Shown here: piece after piece, positions 34,744-42,208 of the stretch
Layout of the letters: every line of letters begins with the position of its first letter
Numbering within the stretch: position 1 is the stretch's first letter
NCBI RefSeq assembly: GCF_000368045.1
Contig: NZ_KB849235.1
Coordinates: 164,310 to 228,309 of the forward strand
Source: Acinetobacter johnsonii CIP 64.6
GTDB lineage: Bacteria > Pseudomonadota > Gammaproteobacteria > Pseudomonadales > Moraxellaceae
Reading direction: 5' to 3'
Length of the DNA: 64,000 nt
Position numbers and translations under genes: made by a program
The notes under the pieces: model-generated
Told to the model about the DNA's origin: nothing
What the model saw: only the letters and a program-made list of their open reading frames with translations
The model's database searches: none

Positions 34744-34773
34744 AAAAGCCACGTTTATAACGTGGCTTCTTTT
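34744..34773 (+). terminator. Rho-independent terminator
   Basis: AAGCCACG-TTTATAA-CGTGGCTT then TCTTTT, a few bases after the stop of the phage-like fragment. Confidence 0.85.
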
Positions 34774-34877
34774 AGTGCAGAATAACTGCAAAATACTTAG
34801 TGCAGAATAAAAAACAAAATAGTGCAAAATAGGCCGAAAACTTACAATAAATTAGTGCAAAAAACCGAAAACTTACA
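34772..34877. repeat. Cluster of short iteron-like direct repeats
   Basis: TTAGTGCAGAATAA occurs identically at 34772 and 34797. Related TAGTGCAAAA units lie at 34820 and 34852. CCGAAAACTTACA occurs identically at 34834 and 34865. Spacing is 23-32 bases. They lie between the phage-like fragment and tRNA-Ile, outside the att repeats. Possible roles are protein-binding arms or a decayed replication origin; none is shown. Confidence 0.65.
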
Positions 34878-34958
34878 TATAGACCAACGGACTATCGAAA
34901 GGATGGACCACAAAATAGACCGAAAAATCCGATGGTCTGAAAATAGCAGACATTAAAA

Positions 34959-34987
34959 AACCTCATAACTCAAAGAGTTACGAGGTT
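34959..34987 (-). terminator. Terminator of tRNA-Ile
   Basis: AACCTCATAACTC / GAGTTACGAGGTT, a 13-bp stem with one mismatch and loop AAA; on the minus strand it is followed by TTTTTTAA. It lies 6 bases past the tRNA CCA end. Confidence 0.85.
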
Positions 34988-34992
34988 GAATT

Positions 34993-35071
<79 letters not shown>

Positions 35072-35086
35072 TAAAATTGCAAAGCG

Positions 35087-35116
35087 ATTATATTCAATAG
35101 CTTGGCAGTGCAGCAA
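35087..35116 (-). promoter_or_regulatory. Promoter of tRNA-Ile supplied by the island
   Basis: On the minus strand TTGCTG (-35; 35116-35111) and a perfect TATAAT (-10; 35092-35087) are separated by 18 bases, and the tRNA begins 17 bases after the -10. The promoter is inside the attL-proximal end of the island, so the mobile element provides expression of the essential tRNA. Confidence 0.6.
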
Positions 35117-35229
35117 TACTATCTAACATTTTCCTATTGAGCAAGTATTTTTTACTTGTAGTCCTATAGTAGACGCTAGAAATTATTGTGCTATATTGCA
35201 AAGTATTGCAATTGGTAGTGATTCTAGCG

Positions 35230-36480
35230 ATGTCATCATCCAGAGTAAAGCTCACAAAGACACTTATTGACCAACTCGAAATGACTCCTGCCATTTATCG
35301 TGACATTGAGCTTATTGGTTTTGCTATTCGTGTCAATTCAACCTGTAAAACCTATATCGTTGAAAAGAAGGTTCTTGGTAAGACAGTACGGTCTACAATT
35401 GGTCTACATGGCAATCTAACACTTGCTCAGGCGCGAGACATTGCCCGAGATAAGCTTGCTCAAATGACGCAAGGCATCAACCCAAACGAAATGAAACGCA
35501 AAGCTATTGCGGATGAAAAAGCTAAAACCGACCTATCAAGAAGCAAACCAACATTAAAAGCAGCTTTTGATAATTACTTATTCCATAAAACCTTAAAACC
35601 AAGAAGCATTAAAGATTACACCATCGTGATTGATGACTATTTAAAAGATTGGAATAATTTAAAGCTGGATGATATTTCTCGTACTATGATTCAGGCTAAA
35701 CATACAGAGCTATCACAACGAAGTAAGGCTCAAGCTAATATGGCCATGCGCGTTTTTCGTGCCATTTATAATTATTCAGTTGAGCATTATCTAGATGAAA
35801 ATGATAAGCCGATTCTTGATGCTCACAATCCTATTAAAACCCTAAATGCTAAAAATGCTTGGAACAAAATTAGACGACGTAAGACTTATATCAATGAGGA
35901 TCAAATGCCTGATTGGATTAAAGCTGTATTTCAATATAAAGATCGTGGCCAACAATTAGAAACTAACCGCGATTTTTTACTGACTTTAGTTTTGACTGGC
36001 TTTAGACGTGAAGAATGTGAATCCCTCCCTTGGTCAAGTGTTGATTTAAAGTATGGGCGCATAACATCTATAGATCCGAAGAATGGCGAACCTCACACAT
36101 TGCCAATGGGTAATTTTCTACTTGAATTAATGAAAAAGCGCTACTCACAGGCCACTACAGAATGGGTGTTCCCTTCTGCTAAATCGTCTTCGGGACATAT
36201 TGTTAATATTTCCAAAGTACGACAGAAAATTAATAAATCTTGCGGAATTGAGTTTAGTTTCCATGATCTACGTCGAACATTTGGTTCTATTGCTGAAAAC
36301 TTGGATTATGGTCGATACACAATTAAGCGCTTACTCAACCATAAGGAAGAAGATGACCGCGATGTAACTGCAGGTTATGTACAAGTTAGTGAAAGAAAAT
36401 TACGTGAAGCAATGAATGCTATTGAGGACATTGTTTTAGGTGAATATAAATCAACTATTTTCTCAAAGATAGAAAGCTAA
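35230..36480 (+). CDS. Tyrosine site-specific integrase (phage/island type)
   Basis: 416 residues from ATG 35230 (MSSSRVKLTKTLIDQ); an upstream GTG-initiated frame overlaps the att arm. The N-terminal DUF4102-like arm-binding domain (IGLHGNLTLAQARDIARDKLAQMTQGINP) is followed by a SAM-like core-binding domain (about 110-210) and the catalytic domain with LVLTGFRREE (Arg I), FHDLRRTFGS (His-x-x-Arg), LLNHKEED and the nucleophile Tyr in TAGYVQVSE. It catalyses integration and excision at tRNA-Ile. The gene points away from attL into the island, and the following small ORF starts inside its stop. Confidence 0.93.
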   Translation: MSSSRVKLTKTLIDQLEMTPAIYRDIELIGFAIRVNSTCKTYIVEKKVLGKTVRSTIGLHGNLTLAQARDIARDKLAQMTQGINPNEMKRKAIADEKAKTDLSRSKPTLKAAFDNYLFHKTLKPRSIKDYTIVIDDYLKDWNNLKLDDISRTMIQAKHTELSQRSKAQANMAMRVFRAIYNYSVEHYLDENDKPILDAHNPIKTLNAKNAWNKIRRRKTYINEDQMPDWIKAVFQYKDRGQQLETNRDFLLTLVLTGFRREECESLPWSSVDLKYGRITSIDPKNGEPHTLPMGNFLLELMKKRYSQATTEWVFPSAKSSSGHIVNISKVRQKINKSCGIEFSFHDLRRTFGSIAENLDYGRYTIKRLLNHKEEDDRDVTAGYVQVSERKLREAMNAIEDIVLGEYKSTIFSKIES

Positions 36481-36707
36481 TGGCCTACATCACCAAAGAT
36501 GGTAAGTGGCTTGCATATCGAGATGCAACACAAGAAATAACTGAATATGATGATTTTTCAGATATCCAGCAGGTATATCAACCCGAATGGTTTTGGGTCG
36601 ATAACAAAGATGATGCCAAAGTATTCCATGCTGAAAGTATCGCTAGTTCATTTCTAGTAAGACGACGTGGGGAGTTTTGGAAAGGTGCTAAGGTTGTTGG
36701 GAAATGA
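36480..36707 (+). CDS. Hypothetical island protein, 75 residues
   Basis: The ATG overlaps the last base of the integrase stop (TAATG), so it is coupled to the integrase. The protein is soluble, acidic in the first half (EITEYDDFSDIQQVY) and rich in Trp (PEWFWVD, GEFWKG). No family is recognised. A possible integrase accessory, from position only. Confidence 0.55.
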   Translation: MAYITKDGKWLAYRDATQEITEYDDFSDIQQVYQPEWFWVDNKDDAKVFHAESIASSFLVRRRGEFWKGAKVVGK

Positions 36708-37186
36708 AAAAGTTAGAAATTATTTTTACAGTAATTTTAGTGATTACCATTATTTGGGGAATACAGTGGATGTTTCATGGTTTTCCAGTAAAACCTTCAA
36801 ATATTAGTAATTCGAAACCTACTGGGGATATAGTTTCCAATCTGAATGAGTTCTTAAATGATCCTGCTTTATCACAAATAATAGAAAGCTGTGTCCCTCT
36901 TTATAATGCTGATTTCAGAAAACGAAATCCTCAAGAAAAAAAACTACCAGATTTAATTACAACTTATGATTTTAGTAAAAATCAATTAATTAAAACCAAC
37001 TATCGTACAAAAAAGCATGAGGCTAACTTATCAAATATAAATACTATTAATGAGTTCTTTAATGTATTAGATAGTCCAATGAGCGACCCCACAATACTAC
37101 AACAATGTTTTGGAAATTATGGTTACACACTTGATGACATGAGAAGAATTAAGAAAAAATTTAGCAATTTTGTAAACTCTAATTAA
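36704..37186 (+). CDS. Hypothetical membrane-anchored island protein
   Basis: 160 residues, starting with a 4-base overlap (ATGA) with the previous gene. Residues 5-24 form one N-terminal membrane anchor or signal (IIFTVILVITIIWGIQWMF); the rest is polar with two Cys (ESCVPLY, QQCFGNYGY), likely periplasmic. No family is recognised. A hairpin AGCCCT/AGGGCT lies about 35 bases after the stop. Confidence 0.55.
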   Translation: MKKLEIIFTVILVITIIWGIQWMFHGFPVKPSNISNSKPTGDIVSNLNEFLNDPALSQIIESCVPLYNADFRKRNPQEKKLPDLITTYDFSKNQLIKTNYRTKKHEANLSNINTINEFFNVLDSPMSDPTILQQCFGNYGYTLDDMRRIKKKFSNFVNSN

Positions 37187-37264
37187 TTACATATTTAATA
37201 TAGTAGCGCTTATATGAAAGCCCTAACTTGGAGGGCTCTTCAATTATTACAGTGCGGTAGAAAA

Positions 37265-37522
37265 TTATTTCTTAAAGTATGCCCTACACCCTTTAATAAA
37301 CATTTCATTAATATTCATTTCAGGGTGATTCTTCTCATCATCACATTGATCAGCCAACTTGAGGTTGTTATCACGTGCGTATTGATAGCCCGAATACTCT
37401 TCAGTGCCTTCCTTGAAGCCTCCAAGCGTGTCAGGTCTCATTTGATACTGGAAAAAGATGAAGGCAGCTATGCCGATGACTGCAAGTATTCCATTGACGA
37501 TCCTAAATTGTTTTGAAATCAT
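37265..37522 (-). CDS. Hypothetical single-TM protein, 85 residues
   Basis: One N-terminal helix (IVNGILAVIGIAAFIFFQYQM, 8-28) and a short acidic tail with two Cys (LADQC, IKGCRAYFKK). It is convergent with the preceding plus-strand set. Composition and Cys pair suggest a small periplasmic-facing protein common in Acinetobacter mobile regions. No function is assignable. Confidence 0.5.
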   Translation of the reverse strand: MISKQFRIVNGILAVIGIAAFIFFQYQMRPDTLGGFKEGTEEYSGYQYARDNNLKLADQCDDEKNHPEMNINEMFIKGCRAYFKK

Positions 37523-37660
37523 TTTTATTCTTAGTTTGGTTGTTATTTAAGCAGTGATCATAAAGAATAAAAAGGAATAAGTCTATGTGTGCAAACTTAT
37601 AAAAATTGGGAAGTGAAATATAATAACAAATATGTATATGAGTTATGAAGAGGCAACAAA

Positions 37661-37694
37661 AAACCATGACAGAGGGAGTGATATGTCATGGTTT
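37661..37694 (-). terminator. Terminator after the small membrane protein gene
   Basis: AAACCATGACA / TGTCATGGTTT, an 11-bp stem followed on the minus strand by TTTTGTTG, located 35 bases beyond the stop at 37729. Confidence 0.75.
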
Positions 37695-37728
37695 CATTAT
37701 TCTATTGATTCTTGAAAATAAGAGCTTT

Positions 37729-37974
37729 TTAAGGGCTACAAATTTCGAAGATGGACTTTATAATTTTTACATGCAGCACAAAAATAATTCTAAAAACAAT
37801 AAAAAAGTTTAAAATAGTCAAAATAGTATCAACAACATCATTGTGTATGATACTAGTTAAAATAATAGATATACATAAAACAAAAAACCAAATATATGAT
37901 TTTAAAATGTAAAAAACAGCTTTCATATATTTCAAATCAAATAAAAAATTCAAATTTTCTTTGTTCATAACCAT
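37729..37974 (-). CDS. Hypothetical membrane protein, 81 residues
   Basis: Two long hydrophobic stretches (AVFYILKSYIWFFVLCISIILTSI and TILTILNFFIVFRIIFVLHV) separated by a short polar turn, so a helical hairpin in the inner membrane. Its start overlaps the stop of the upstream 65-residue gene by one base, suggesting an operon with the two small proteins above it. Very AT-rich. No family is recognised. Confidence 0.5.
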   Translation of the reverse strand: MVMNKENLNFLFDLKYMKAVFYILKSYIWFFVLCISIILTSIIHNDVVDTILTILNFFIVFRIIFVLHVKIIKSIFEICSP

Positions 37975-38171
37975 TAAATTAACTTAAAAATCTTACTACT
38001 TTCAAGGCTCTGAAAAAACATTTCAAAACTAGGGCGAATATCCTCACCTTCAAAAGTAATATATTTTAAATTTGAGTGATCTTGTAGGTCTACAATAGAC
38101 TTATCAACTGTTGCTAGAATATTATATTCAGTACCAAATTGATCTTTTACTGTGACTTCTTTTTTTAACAT
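37974..38171 (-). CDS. Hypothetical island protein, 65 residues
   Basis: A soluble beta-rich protein with the pattern FGTEYNILATVD... LKYITFEGEDIRPSFEMFFQSLES...FKLI. The same order of features (GTE, LK-x-I, a late F-x-x-SL and a FKL tail) appears in the next gene upstream, suggesting a distant tandem duplication. It forms an operon with the membrane protein downstream. Function unknown. Confidence 0.5.
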   Translation of the reverse strand: MLKKEVTVKDQFGTEYNILATVDKSIVDLQDHSNLKYITFEGEDIRPSFEMFFQSLESSKIFKLI

Positions 38172-38213
38172 AGATGAATCCTTAATTTAAATTATTTAGA
38201 AATTATAACTTGA

Positions 38214-38441
38214 TTAAATTACTTTATAATTTAACTTAAACATCTGATTTAAAGACGTATAAAAAGTTCTTCCATCTAGGTTCAAATCAACTTCTTTACC
38301 TGATTGAAGAAGTATTCGCTTACCCACTTCTATAGTTTTTAACCCATTACGAGTATTTTGTATTTTATTTAAAGGGATGAGCGACACTATAATTTCTGTA
38401 CCATTTTTTGATTTTGCAATTAAATCATTTATTTTTAACAA
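38214..38441 (-). CDS. Hypothetical island protein, 75 residues
   Basis: It resembles the preceding entry at low similarity: NGTEIIVSLIPLNKI, GLKTIEVGKRIL, DLNLDGRTFYTSLNQMFKLNY. The late part (DGRTFYTSLNQMFKL) looks like a short peptide or ligand-binding beta hairpin. No known family. It is the first gene of the three-gene minus-strand set ending at 37729. Confidence 0.5.
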   Translation of the reverse strand: MLKINDLIAKSKNGTEIIVSLIPLNKIQNTRNGLKTIEVGKRILLQSGKEVDLNLDGRTFYTSLNQMFKLNYKVI

Positions 38442-38506
38442 CTTGTATCCTATTTCTGAAGGTTTTCTCGATTTGAAAAAACTTTAAAACTAATTTTCAA
38501 TTTATA

Positions 38507-38528
38507 AAAAGCACTGTTTAGTGCTTTT
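38507..38528 (-). terminator. Terminator of the cold-shock gene
   Basis: AAAAGCACT-GTTT-AGTGCTTTT, 20 bases past the stop, ending in T-run on the minus strand. Confidence 0.85.
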
Positions 38529-38547
38529 TATTACTGTCAATTATTGC

Positions 38548-38763
38548 TTAGATAGCAACAATATTTACAGCATTTGGTCCTTTTTGACCTTGAGCTACAC
38601 TAAACTCAACCATTTGGCCTTCAAACAGTGTTTTGAAACCTGAATTAGCAATTTCGCTAAAATGGGCAAAAACATCTGGACCTGATTCTTGCTGGATAAA
38701 ACCGAAACCTTTAGTTTCGTTGAACCATTTTACAGTACCTTTAACAACATTCGAGTTTGACAT
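38548..38763 (-). CDS. Cold-shock domain protein (CspA family)
   Basis: A 71-residue single cold-shock domain. VKGTVKWFNETKGFGFIQQ carries RNP1 (KGFGFI) and DVFAHFS is RNP2; FEGQMVEFSVAQGQKGPNAVNI is the normal C-terminus. It binds single-stranded RNA or DNA as a chaperone or antiterminator. The upstream region is long and AT-rich, compatible with the structured leaders of csp mRNAs. Its location inside the island rather than the core is worth noting: host copies normally exist elsewhere. Confidence 0.93.
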   Translation of the reverse strand: MSNSNVVKGTVKWFNETKGFGFIQQESGPDVFAHFSEIANSGFKTLFEGQMVEFSVAQGQKGPNAVNIVAI

Positions 38764-39418
38764 AATAAATCCTACTGATTTTTTAATAATTGTGAGTCAT
38801 TTGATTGACTGTTTATAACTTTGAAAATAATAAATTTTGAGACTTAAAATCTGAAAAAACGAAGGATTATGACTAAAACTGCGATACTTAAAGAAGATTT
38901 ACTGAAACAAGACTTTTTTCTAGTTAACTTAACTATACACTAAAAATTAATTTAATCAAGTTTTCTTATATATATATTTATCCACCTTATGTATTTTTAA
39001 TTTTTACAATAAAATTAGTCCTTTATTGTAAATACACTAGGATATTGTTACCCTGAAGCTCAGTAATATTGATTAACTAGTGAATGCGATTTTATAACTC
39101 TGTAATAATAATTCTAGTTTTTTTAGTTTCGGGAATGATGATTTTTTCCCATATACAAAGCTCCTACCACCCTGCAAACTTTATTACTGCATCTATTGAT
39201 AAGTAATTAAATTCAAAATCAATCAGATGCTTAAACACTTTTAGTCGTATCAATATATTAATTATGAACGCTTATCCCCTCACGATAAAACTTATACCAA
39301 AGCCCTCATTTAGATAGAGAGCTTTTTCAATACACACTGCACACAAACAATGACATGCACCTTTGTCGAAATCGAATGCGCTGTGCAGCCTGAAAGCAGG
39401 ATGCACAGTATTAATAAA
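38764..39418. other. AT-rich gap with a palindrome
   Basis: It holds the csp leader and promoter region, a perfect 10-bp inverted repeat TTACAATAAA (39004-39013) / TTTATTGTAA (39022-39031) that looks like an operator, and one possible 40-residue ORF (39084-39206). Otherwise nothing is recognised. Confidence 0.5.
39084..39206 (+). CDS. Possible small membrane peptide, 40 residues
   Basis: MRFYNSVIIILVFLVSGMMIF forms one strongly hydrophobic helix, followed by a short polar tail ending ASIDK. There is no clear ribosome site. It may be real (small single-TM proteins are common in such islands) or chance in AT-rich DNA. Confidence 0.25.
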   Translation: MRFYNSVIIILVFLVSGMMIFSHIQSSYHPANFITASIDK

Positions 39419-40195
39419 TTAAATACCCTTTTCATAATCAATTAAAACTTTGGCCACTGCTTTTGCAGCAGTCCAATATTTCGCATTGAATTGGGCAAGC
39501 TCTTCATCATTAGAGATGAAGCCTAGCTCCACGATCAAGCCACCAGCATTCACAAAACCTAATTTTCCTCGTGCTGACTGGGTTTGATCAATCCAACCAT
39601 CATCGCCACGTAAACGACTTCCAAACACTCCTGCTACAGCCTGAGACAGCTTTTGTGCAAGTATCTTGCTTTGTGGCAAAGCAATCGTTTCAATCCCATT
39701 GGCTTGTTTAGATGTTGCAGCATTCATATGAAACTCAACTGCAATAGATGCCCCCTTAGCCAAGGCAATTGCATTGTTCAGAGGTAGATTAATTGCCCCT
39801 GTACCATCTGTCTTGATTGCGACACCCGCTGACAAAAGATAATGTGCTACAGCATTTCGAAAATTTCGAACCAATTCCGCTTCTTTGTATTTACCATTCA
39901 CTGCACCAGGATCAGTATTGCTGTGCCCTGCTGTGACCGTGACAAAGGGTTGAATCTCAGTGTGTAATTCAGGCTGCTTTTTCAGTCGAGCAAGCACCAT
40001 TGCTACACCGACAAATATACCCACCCATTCAGCAACGTTTTCAGGAATCTTGTTTTTCAACTCTTGTGGAATCACCTCCCAGACACTTAAAAACTGTTCT
40101 GAGAATAAAATCAGGGCATAAAAAAAAGCGCTTAATGCGCCTACTTGTACCGACTTGAGTTTCCAAGCCTGTTTCCAGTTATCAATCAATTTCAT
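39419..40195 (-). CDS. Holin-like / N-acetylmuramoyl-L-alanine amidase fusion (endolysin)
   Basis: A 258-residue lysis protein. Residues 1-75 look like an Acinetobacter phage holin: MKLIDNWKQAWKLKSVQVGAL, two hydrophobic helices (about 16-35 and 55-72) and a basic end RLKKQ. Residues 83-258 are an amidase_3 zinc hydrolase with TAGHSNTDPGA (His), KEAEL (Glu), VEFHMNA (His) and catalytic Glu in VELGFISN. It would cut the amide between MurNAc and the stem peptide. One chain combines what are usually two genes. Its ATG overlaps the stop of the upstream coiled-coil gene by 4 bases. Confidence 0.85.
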   Translation of the reverse strand: MKLIDNWKQAWKLKSVQVGALSAFFYALILFSEQFLSVWEVIPQELKNKIPENVAEWVGIFVGVAMVLARLKKQPELHTEIQPFVTVTAGHSNTDPGAVNGKYKEAELVRNFRNAVAHYLLSAGVAIKTDGTGAINLPLNNAIALAKGASIAVEFHMNAATSKQANGIETIALPQSKILAQKLSQAVAGVFGSRLRGDDGWIDQTQSARGKLGFVNAGGLIVELGFISNDEELAQFNAKYWTAAKAVAKVLIDYEKGI

Positions 40196-40749
40196 TTTTC
40201 CTCTCTCATGTTTTGTTCATAAAGTTTATTGCGGACTTCTTCAACCGTTCTTAAGAGTTGATCAGATTGTTTTTCAAGAACCTGAATACTCTGGGCGTTG
40301 GTCGTGGCTTGAGTATTTACTGTGTCTGTTTTGCTCGTCTGAGTATTCCAAGCGACTACAAACAGACCTGCTAAGAAAATGCCGCCAAAGCGCACAAGAT
40401 TAGTAATGCTGTCGATTTTGGTTTTACTTTCGTGCAGCTCTCTGATCTGTGAGTCCACCTCCTTAAATCTTGGCTCAACTTCATTCCTGAGCTGCTTAAT
40501 CTCACTTTTGAAGTTTGACTTAGCTCGGTCTAAATCTTCTTGCAGATTGTCACGAGTCTGAGTTAAGTCATTTCGTGTCTGTTGATGCTCCTTATTGAGC
40601 TGCTCCAACTGCATATTCATACGGTCGAGCTTTTGGGGCATTTCAGCTAACTTATCCATGTTTTTGGATATGTCATTAATCTTGTCTGAGATGGCAAGAA
40701 GCTGCCCTGCAGTCGCTACTGGTGGATCAGATGAGTAGTCATTTGGCAT
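40192..40749 (-). CDS. Phage coiled-coil membrane protein of the lysis module
   Basis: 185 residues. A long coiled coil (about 15-105; MQLEQLNKEHQQTRNDLTQ and following heptads) leads into one helix (NLVRFGGIFLAGLFVVAW, about 115-132), then a polar tail with a second short coiled coil. Such proteins sit before the endolysin gene in many Acinetobacter prophages; a role as holin regulator or spanin-like component is inferred. It is translationally coupled to the amidase gene. Confidence 0.7.
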   Translation of the reverse strand: MPNDYSSDPPVATAGQLLAISDKINDISKNMDKLAEMPQKLDRMNMQLEQLNKEHQQTRNDLTQTRDNLQEDLDRAKSNFKSEIKQLRNEVEPRFKEVDSQIRELHESKTKIDSITNLVRFGGIFLAGLFVVAWNTQTSKTDTVNTQATTNAQSIQVLEKQSDQLLRTVEEVRNKLYEQNMREEK

Positions 40750-40826
40750 TGCGCCCCCTAATTTCTGGCAATAAAAAAGCGCCTTGCGAAACAGTGTTTC
40801 TCAGAGCGCCATATACTTTTCTAAAC

Positions 40827-41066
40827 TTAAACTTCTATTTGAATCACTTCACCCAATGGTGCGAGTCGTTTAATCTCACCATCAGATACGAATACAGATG
40901 CTCCTAAGTTATAGCGGGTTGAGCTGGTGACCAGATTTAAGCCTGATCCACCTATTACCAACACTTTGTAGTTGGGATGGTCCACACTGGTAATAGTTCC
41001 TACAAACTCTGCAGCCGTAGGAAGCAAATCAATTAAACGCTGTAATGCATTACTCACGATTGACAC
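40827..41066 (-). CDS. Hypothetical phage protein, 79 residues
   Basis: GTG start; a small soluble beta-rich protein (FVGTITSVDHPNYKVLVIGGSGLNLVTSS, then LGASVFVSDGEIKRLAPLGEV). The layout suggests an OB-like or baseplate/structural fold; no family is recognised. The start overlaps the last codons of a decayed upstream phage gene (41050-41115), showing an original phage late operon on the minus strand. Confidence 0.6.
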   Translation of the reverse strand: MSIVSNALQRLIDLLPTAAEFVGTITSVDHPNYKVLVIGGSGLNLVTSSTRYNLGASVFVSDGEIKRLAPLGEVIQIEV

Positions 41067-41115
41067 GCTCCACTTTCACAGTTTGATTGACGATCGCATG
41101 GCTGAACGAGACGCT
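41050..41115 (-). pseudogene. Phage gene, C-terminal remnant cut by IS fragment
   Basis: About 21 codons remain (ending HAIVNQTVKVERVNRE and stop) before the sequence changes abruptly at 41116 into the IS5-family 3' half. The frame overlaps the start of the next phage gene in the normal late-operon fashion. Family unknown. Confidence 0.5.
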
Positions 41116-41635
41116 AAAACCCTACAAATACGAGCAGTTCAGCTTACAACCAATAATGTCAGTGATTCACAGGTGCTTGGTGATTTACTTGATCAGATTC
41201 CACAAGATGAGCGGATTGACTCTGTTTATACCGATGGAGCTTATGACACCAAGCAATGCCGTCAGGTCATTGCAGATCGGCAAGCGCATGCGGTGATTCC
41301 ACCTAGAAAAAATGCGAAACCATGGAAAGATACAAAGAGTAGCTCGCTAGAGCGAAATGAATTACTTCGAACAATTAAACGTTTAGGCAGGACACTATGG
41401 AAAAAATGGTCAGGCTATCATCGGCGAAGTTTGGTTGAAACTAAGATGCACTGCATTAAATTATTAGGAGATAAACTCAGCGCAAGGAGTTTTGGTAGCC
41501 AAGTCAATGAGATCCATGCACGTGTAGCAGTCCTTAACAGATTTACGGAATTAGGTCGACCACTTACCCAAGTTACGCCTTAAATTTGGCTCAATTCGGG
41601 GCGCTTTGCATTTCAAAACTTTGTGCAACAAAGCC
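41116..41635 (+). mobile_element. IS5 family (IS903-like) 3' half, partial copy
   Basis: These 520 bases appear identical to 45494-46013 of the full element, ending in the terminal repeat TTTGTGCAACAAAGCC. The left half and left terminal repeat are missing. It is flanked by broken phage genes on both sides, so a deletion occurred after insertion. The transposase remnant within it (to 41583) is inactive. Confidence 0.9.
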
Positions 41636-41746
41636 GTTTTTAATCACCCATTCTTTTAATTCCACGGCGGGCGCAATGCGAATTGCTTCTTCTTCCTCAG
41701 CCTGATCAATAAGATCCGTCGGTGGGAATGGTCTGATTTGTTCCAT
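41636..41746 (-). pseudogene. Phage protein (putative metallopeptidase-like) N-terminal remnant
   Basis: 37 codons remain: MEQIRPFPPTDLIDQAEEEE and then IRIAPAVELKEWVIKN, after which the IS end begins. This start resembles the phage putative metallopeptidase group that has an IRIAPA-x-E-L-x-x-W segment; the catalytic part is lost. Its start overlaps the end of the nuclease gene. Confidence 0.5.
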
Positions 41747-42143
41747 CTTCTATTCTCTCTAACTGCGACTTAATCCAACGAATCACACTACCCGACTCAA
41801 TTGCATGTGGCTCAAAACGTTGAATCTTGTAACCCATATCTTCAGCTAGATCATACTTATTAAATGCATTTGCTATCTTTTTTCCACCACGCCCGACAGC
41901 CCAAGGACTTCCCGCTATTTCAATGAGAAGTCGCAACTTCACAATATAAAAATCAAATCGCCAGTTTTTAGTGGATTCAAATTGAAATCTACGCTCATAG
42001 CCAATTAAATGTTCTTCTAATTCTTGGAATAGCGCTTCCTCAGCTTCTAAGTATTTTTCTTTTGCCTTTGGTAAAGGTTTAGAGCGTGGTTTGGTTTTAG
42101 GTGGGCGCTTTTTGGTTTTCCAGAAGTAGTCGTCTGCATTCAT
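41706..42143 (-). CDS. Phage PD-(D/E)XK nuclease (VRR-NUC/DUF559-like)
   Basis: 145 residues. A basic Pro/Lys-rich N-terminus is followed by a compact nuclease core: WRFDFYIVKLRLLIEIAGSPW gives the Asp and Glu-x-Ala/Gly of the PD-(D/E)XK fold, then GRGGKK (usually GRHTRG) and KYDLAEDMGYKIQRFEPH. Close relatives occur in the replication or late-regulator region of prophages and are thought to process recombination intermediates. The position normally held by Lys is variable here, so activity is likely but not proven. Confidence 0.72.
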   Translation of the reverse strand: MNADDYFWKTKKRPPKTKPRSKPLPKAKEKYLEAEEALFQELEEHLIGYERRFQFESTKNWRFDFYIVKLRLLIEIAGSPWAVGRGGKKIANAFNKYDLAEDMGYKIQRFEPHAIESGSVIRWIKSQLERIEDGTNQTIPTDGSY

Positions 42144-42156
42144 ATATTGCGCCCAT

Positions 42157-42184
42157 TAAAAAACCACCCGAAGGTGGTTTAAAG
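42157..42184 (-). terminator. Terminator of the three-gene cassette
   Basis: AAACCACC-CGAA-GGTGGTTT followed on the minus strand by TTTTTTAA, 25 bases after the stop of the two-TM protein gene. It separates the cassette from the phage nuclease gene. Confidence 0.85.
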
Positions 42185-42208
42185 TTTATGACTCAAATTC
42201 TATACTAG

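Noticed and set aside
34772..34877. CRISPR array
   Set aside because: Repeats are only 13-14 bases, few, irregularly spaced and without spacers of constant length; no cas genes nearby.
35188..35229. Upstream extension of the integrase to a GTG at 35188
   Set aside because: The extension covers putative integrase arm sites (ATATTGCAA) and lacks family similarity; ATG 35230 fits better.
40972..41583. Long ORF joining phage antisense sequence to the IS transposase
   Set aside because: Its first 48 codons are antisense to phage genes and its remainder is a truncated transposase; a chance fusion at a deletion point rather than a gene.
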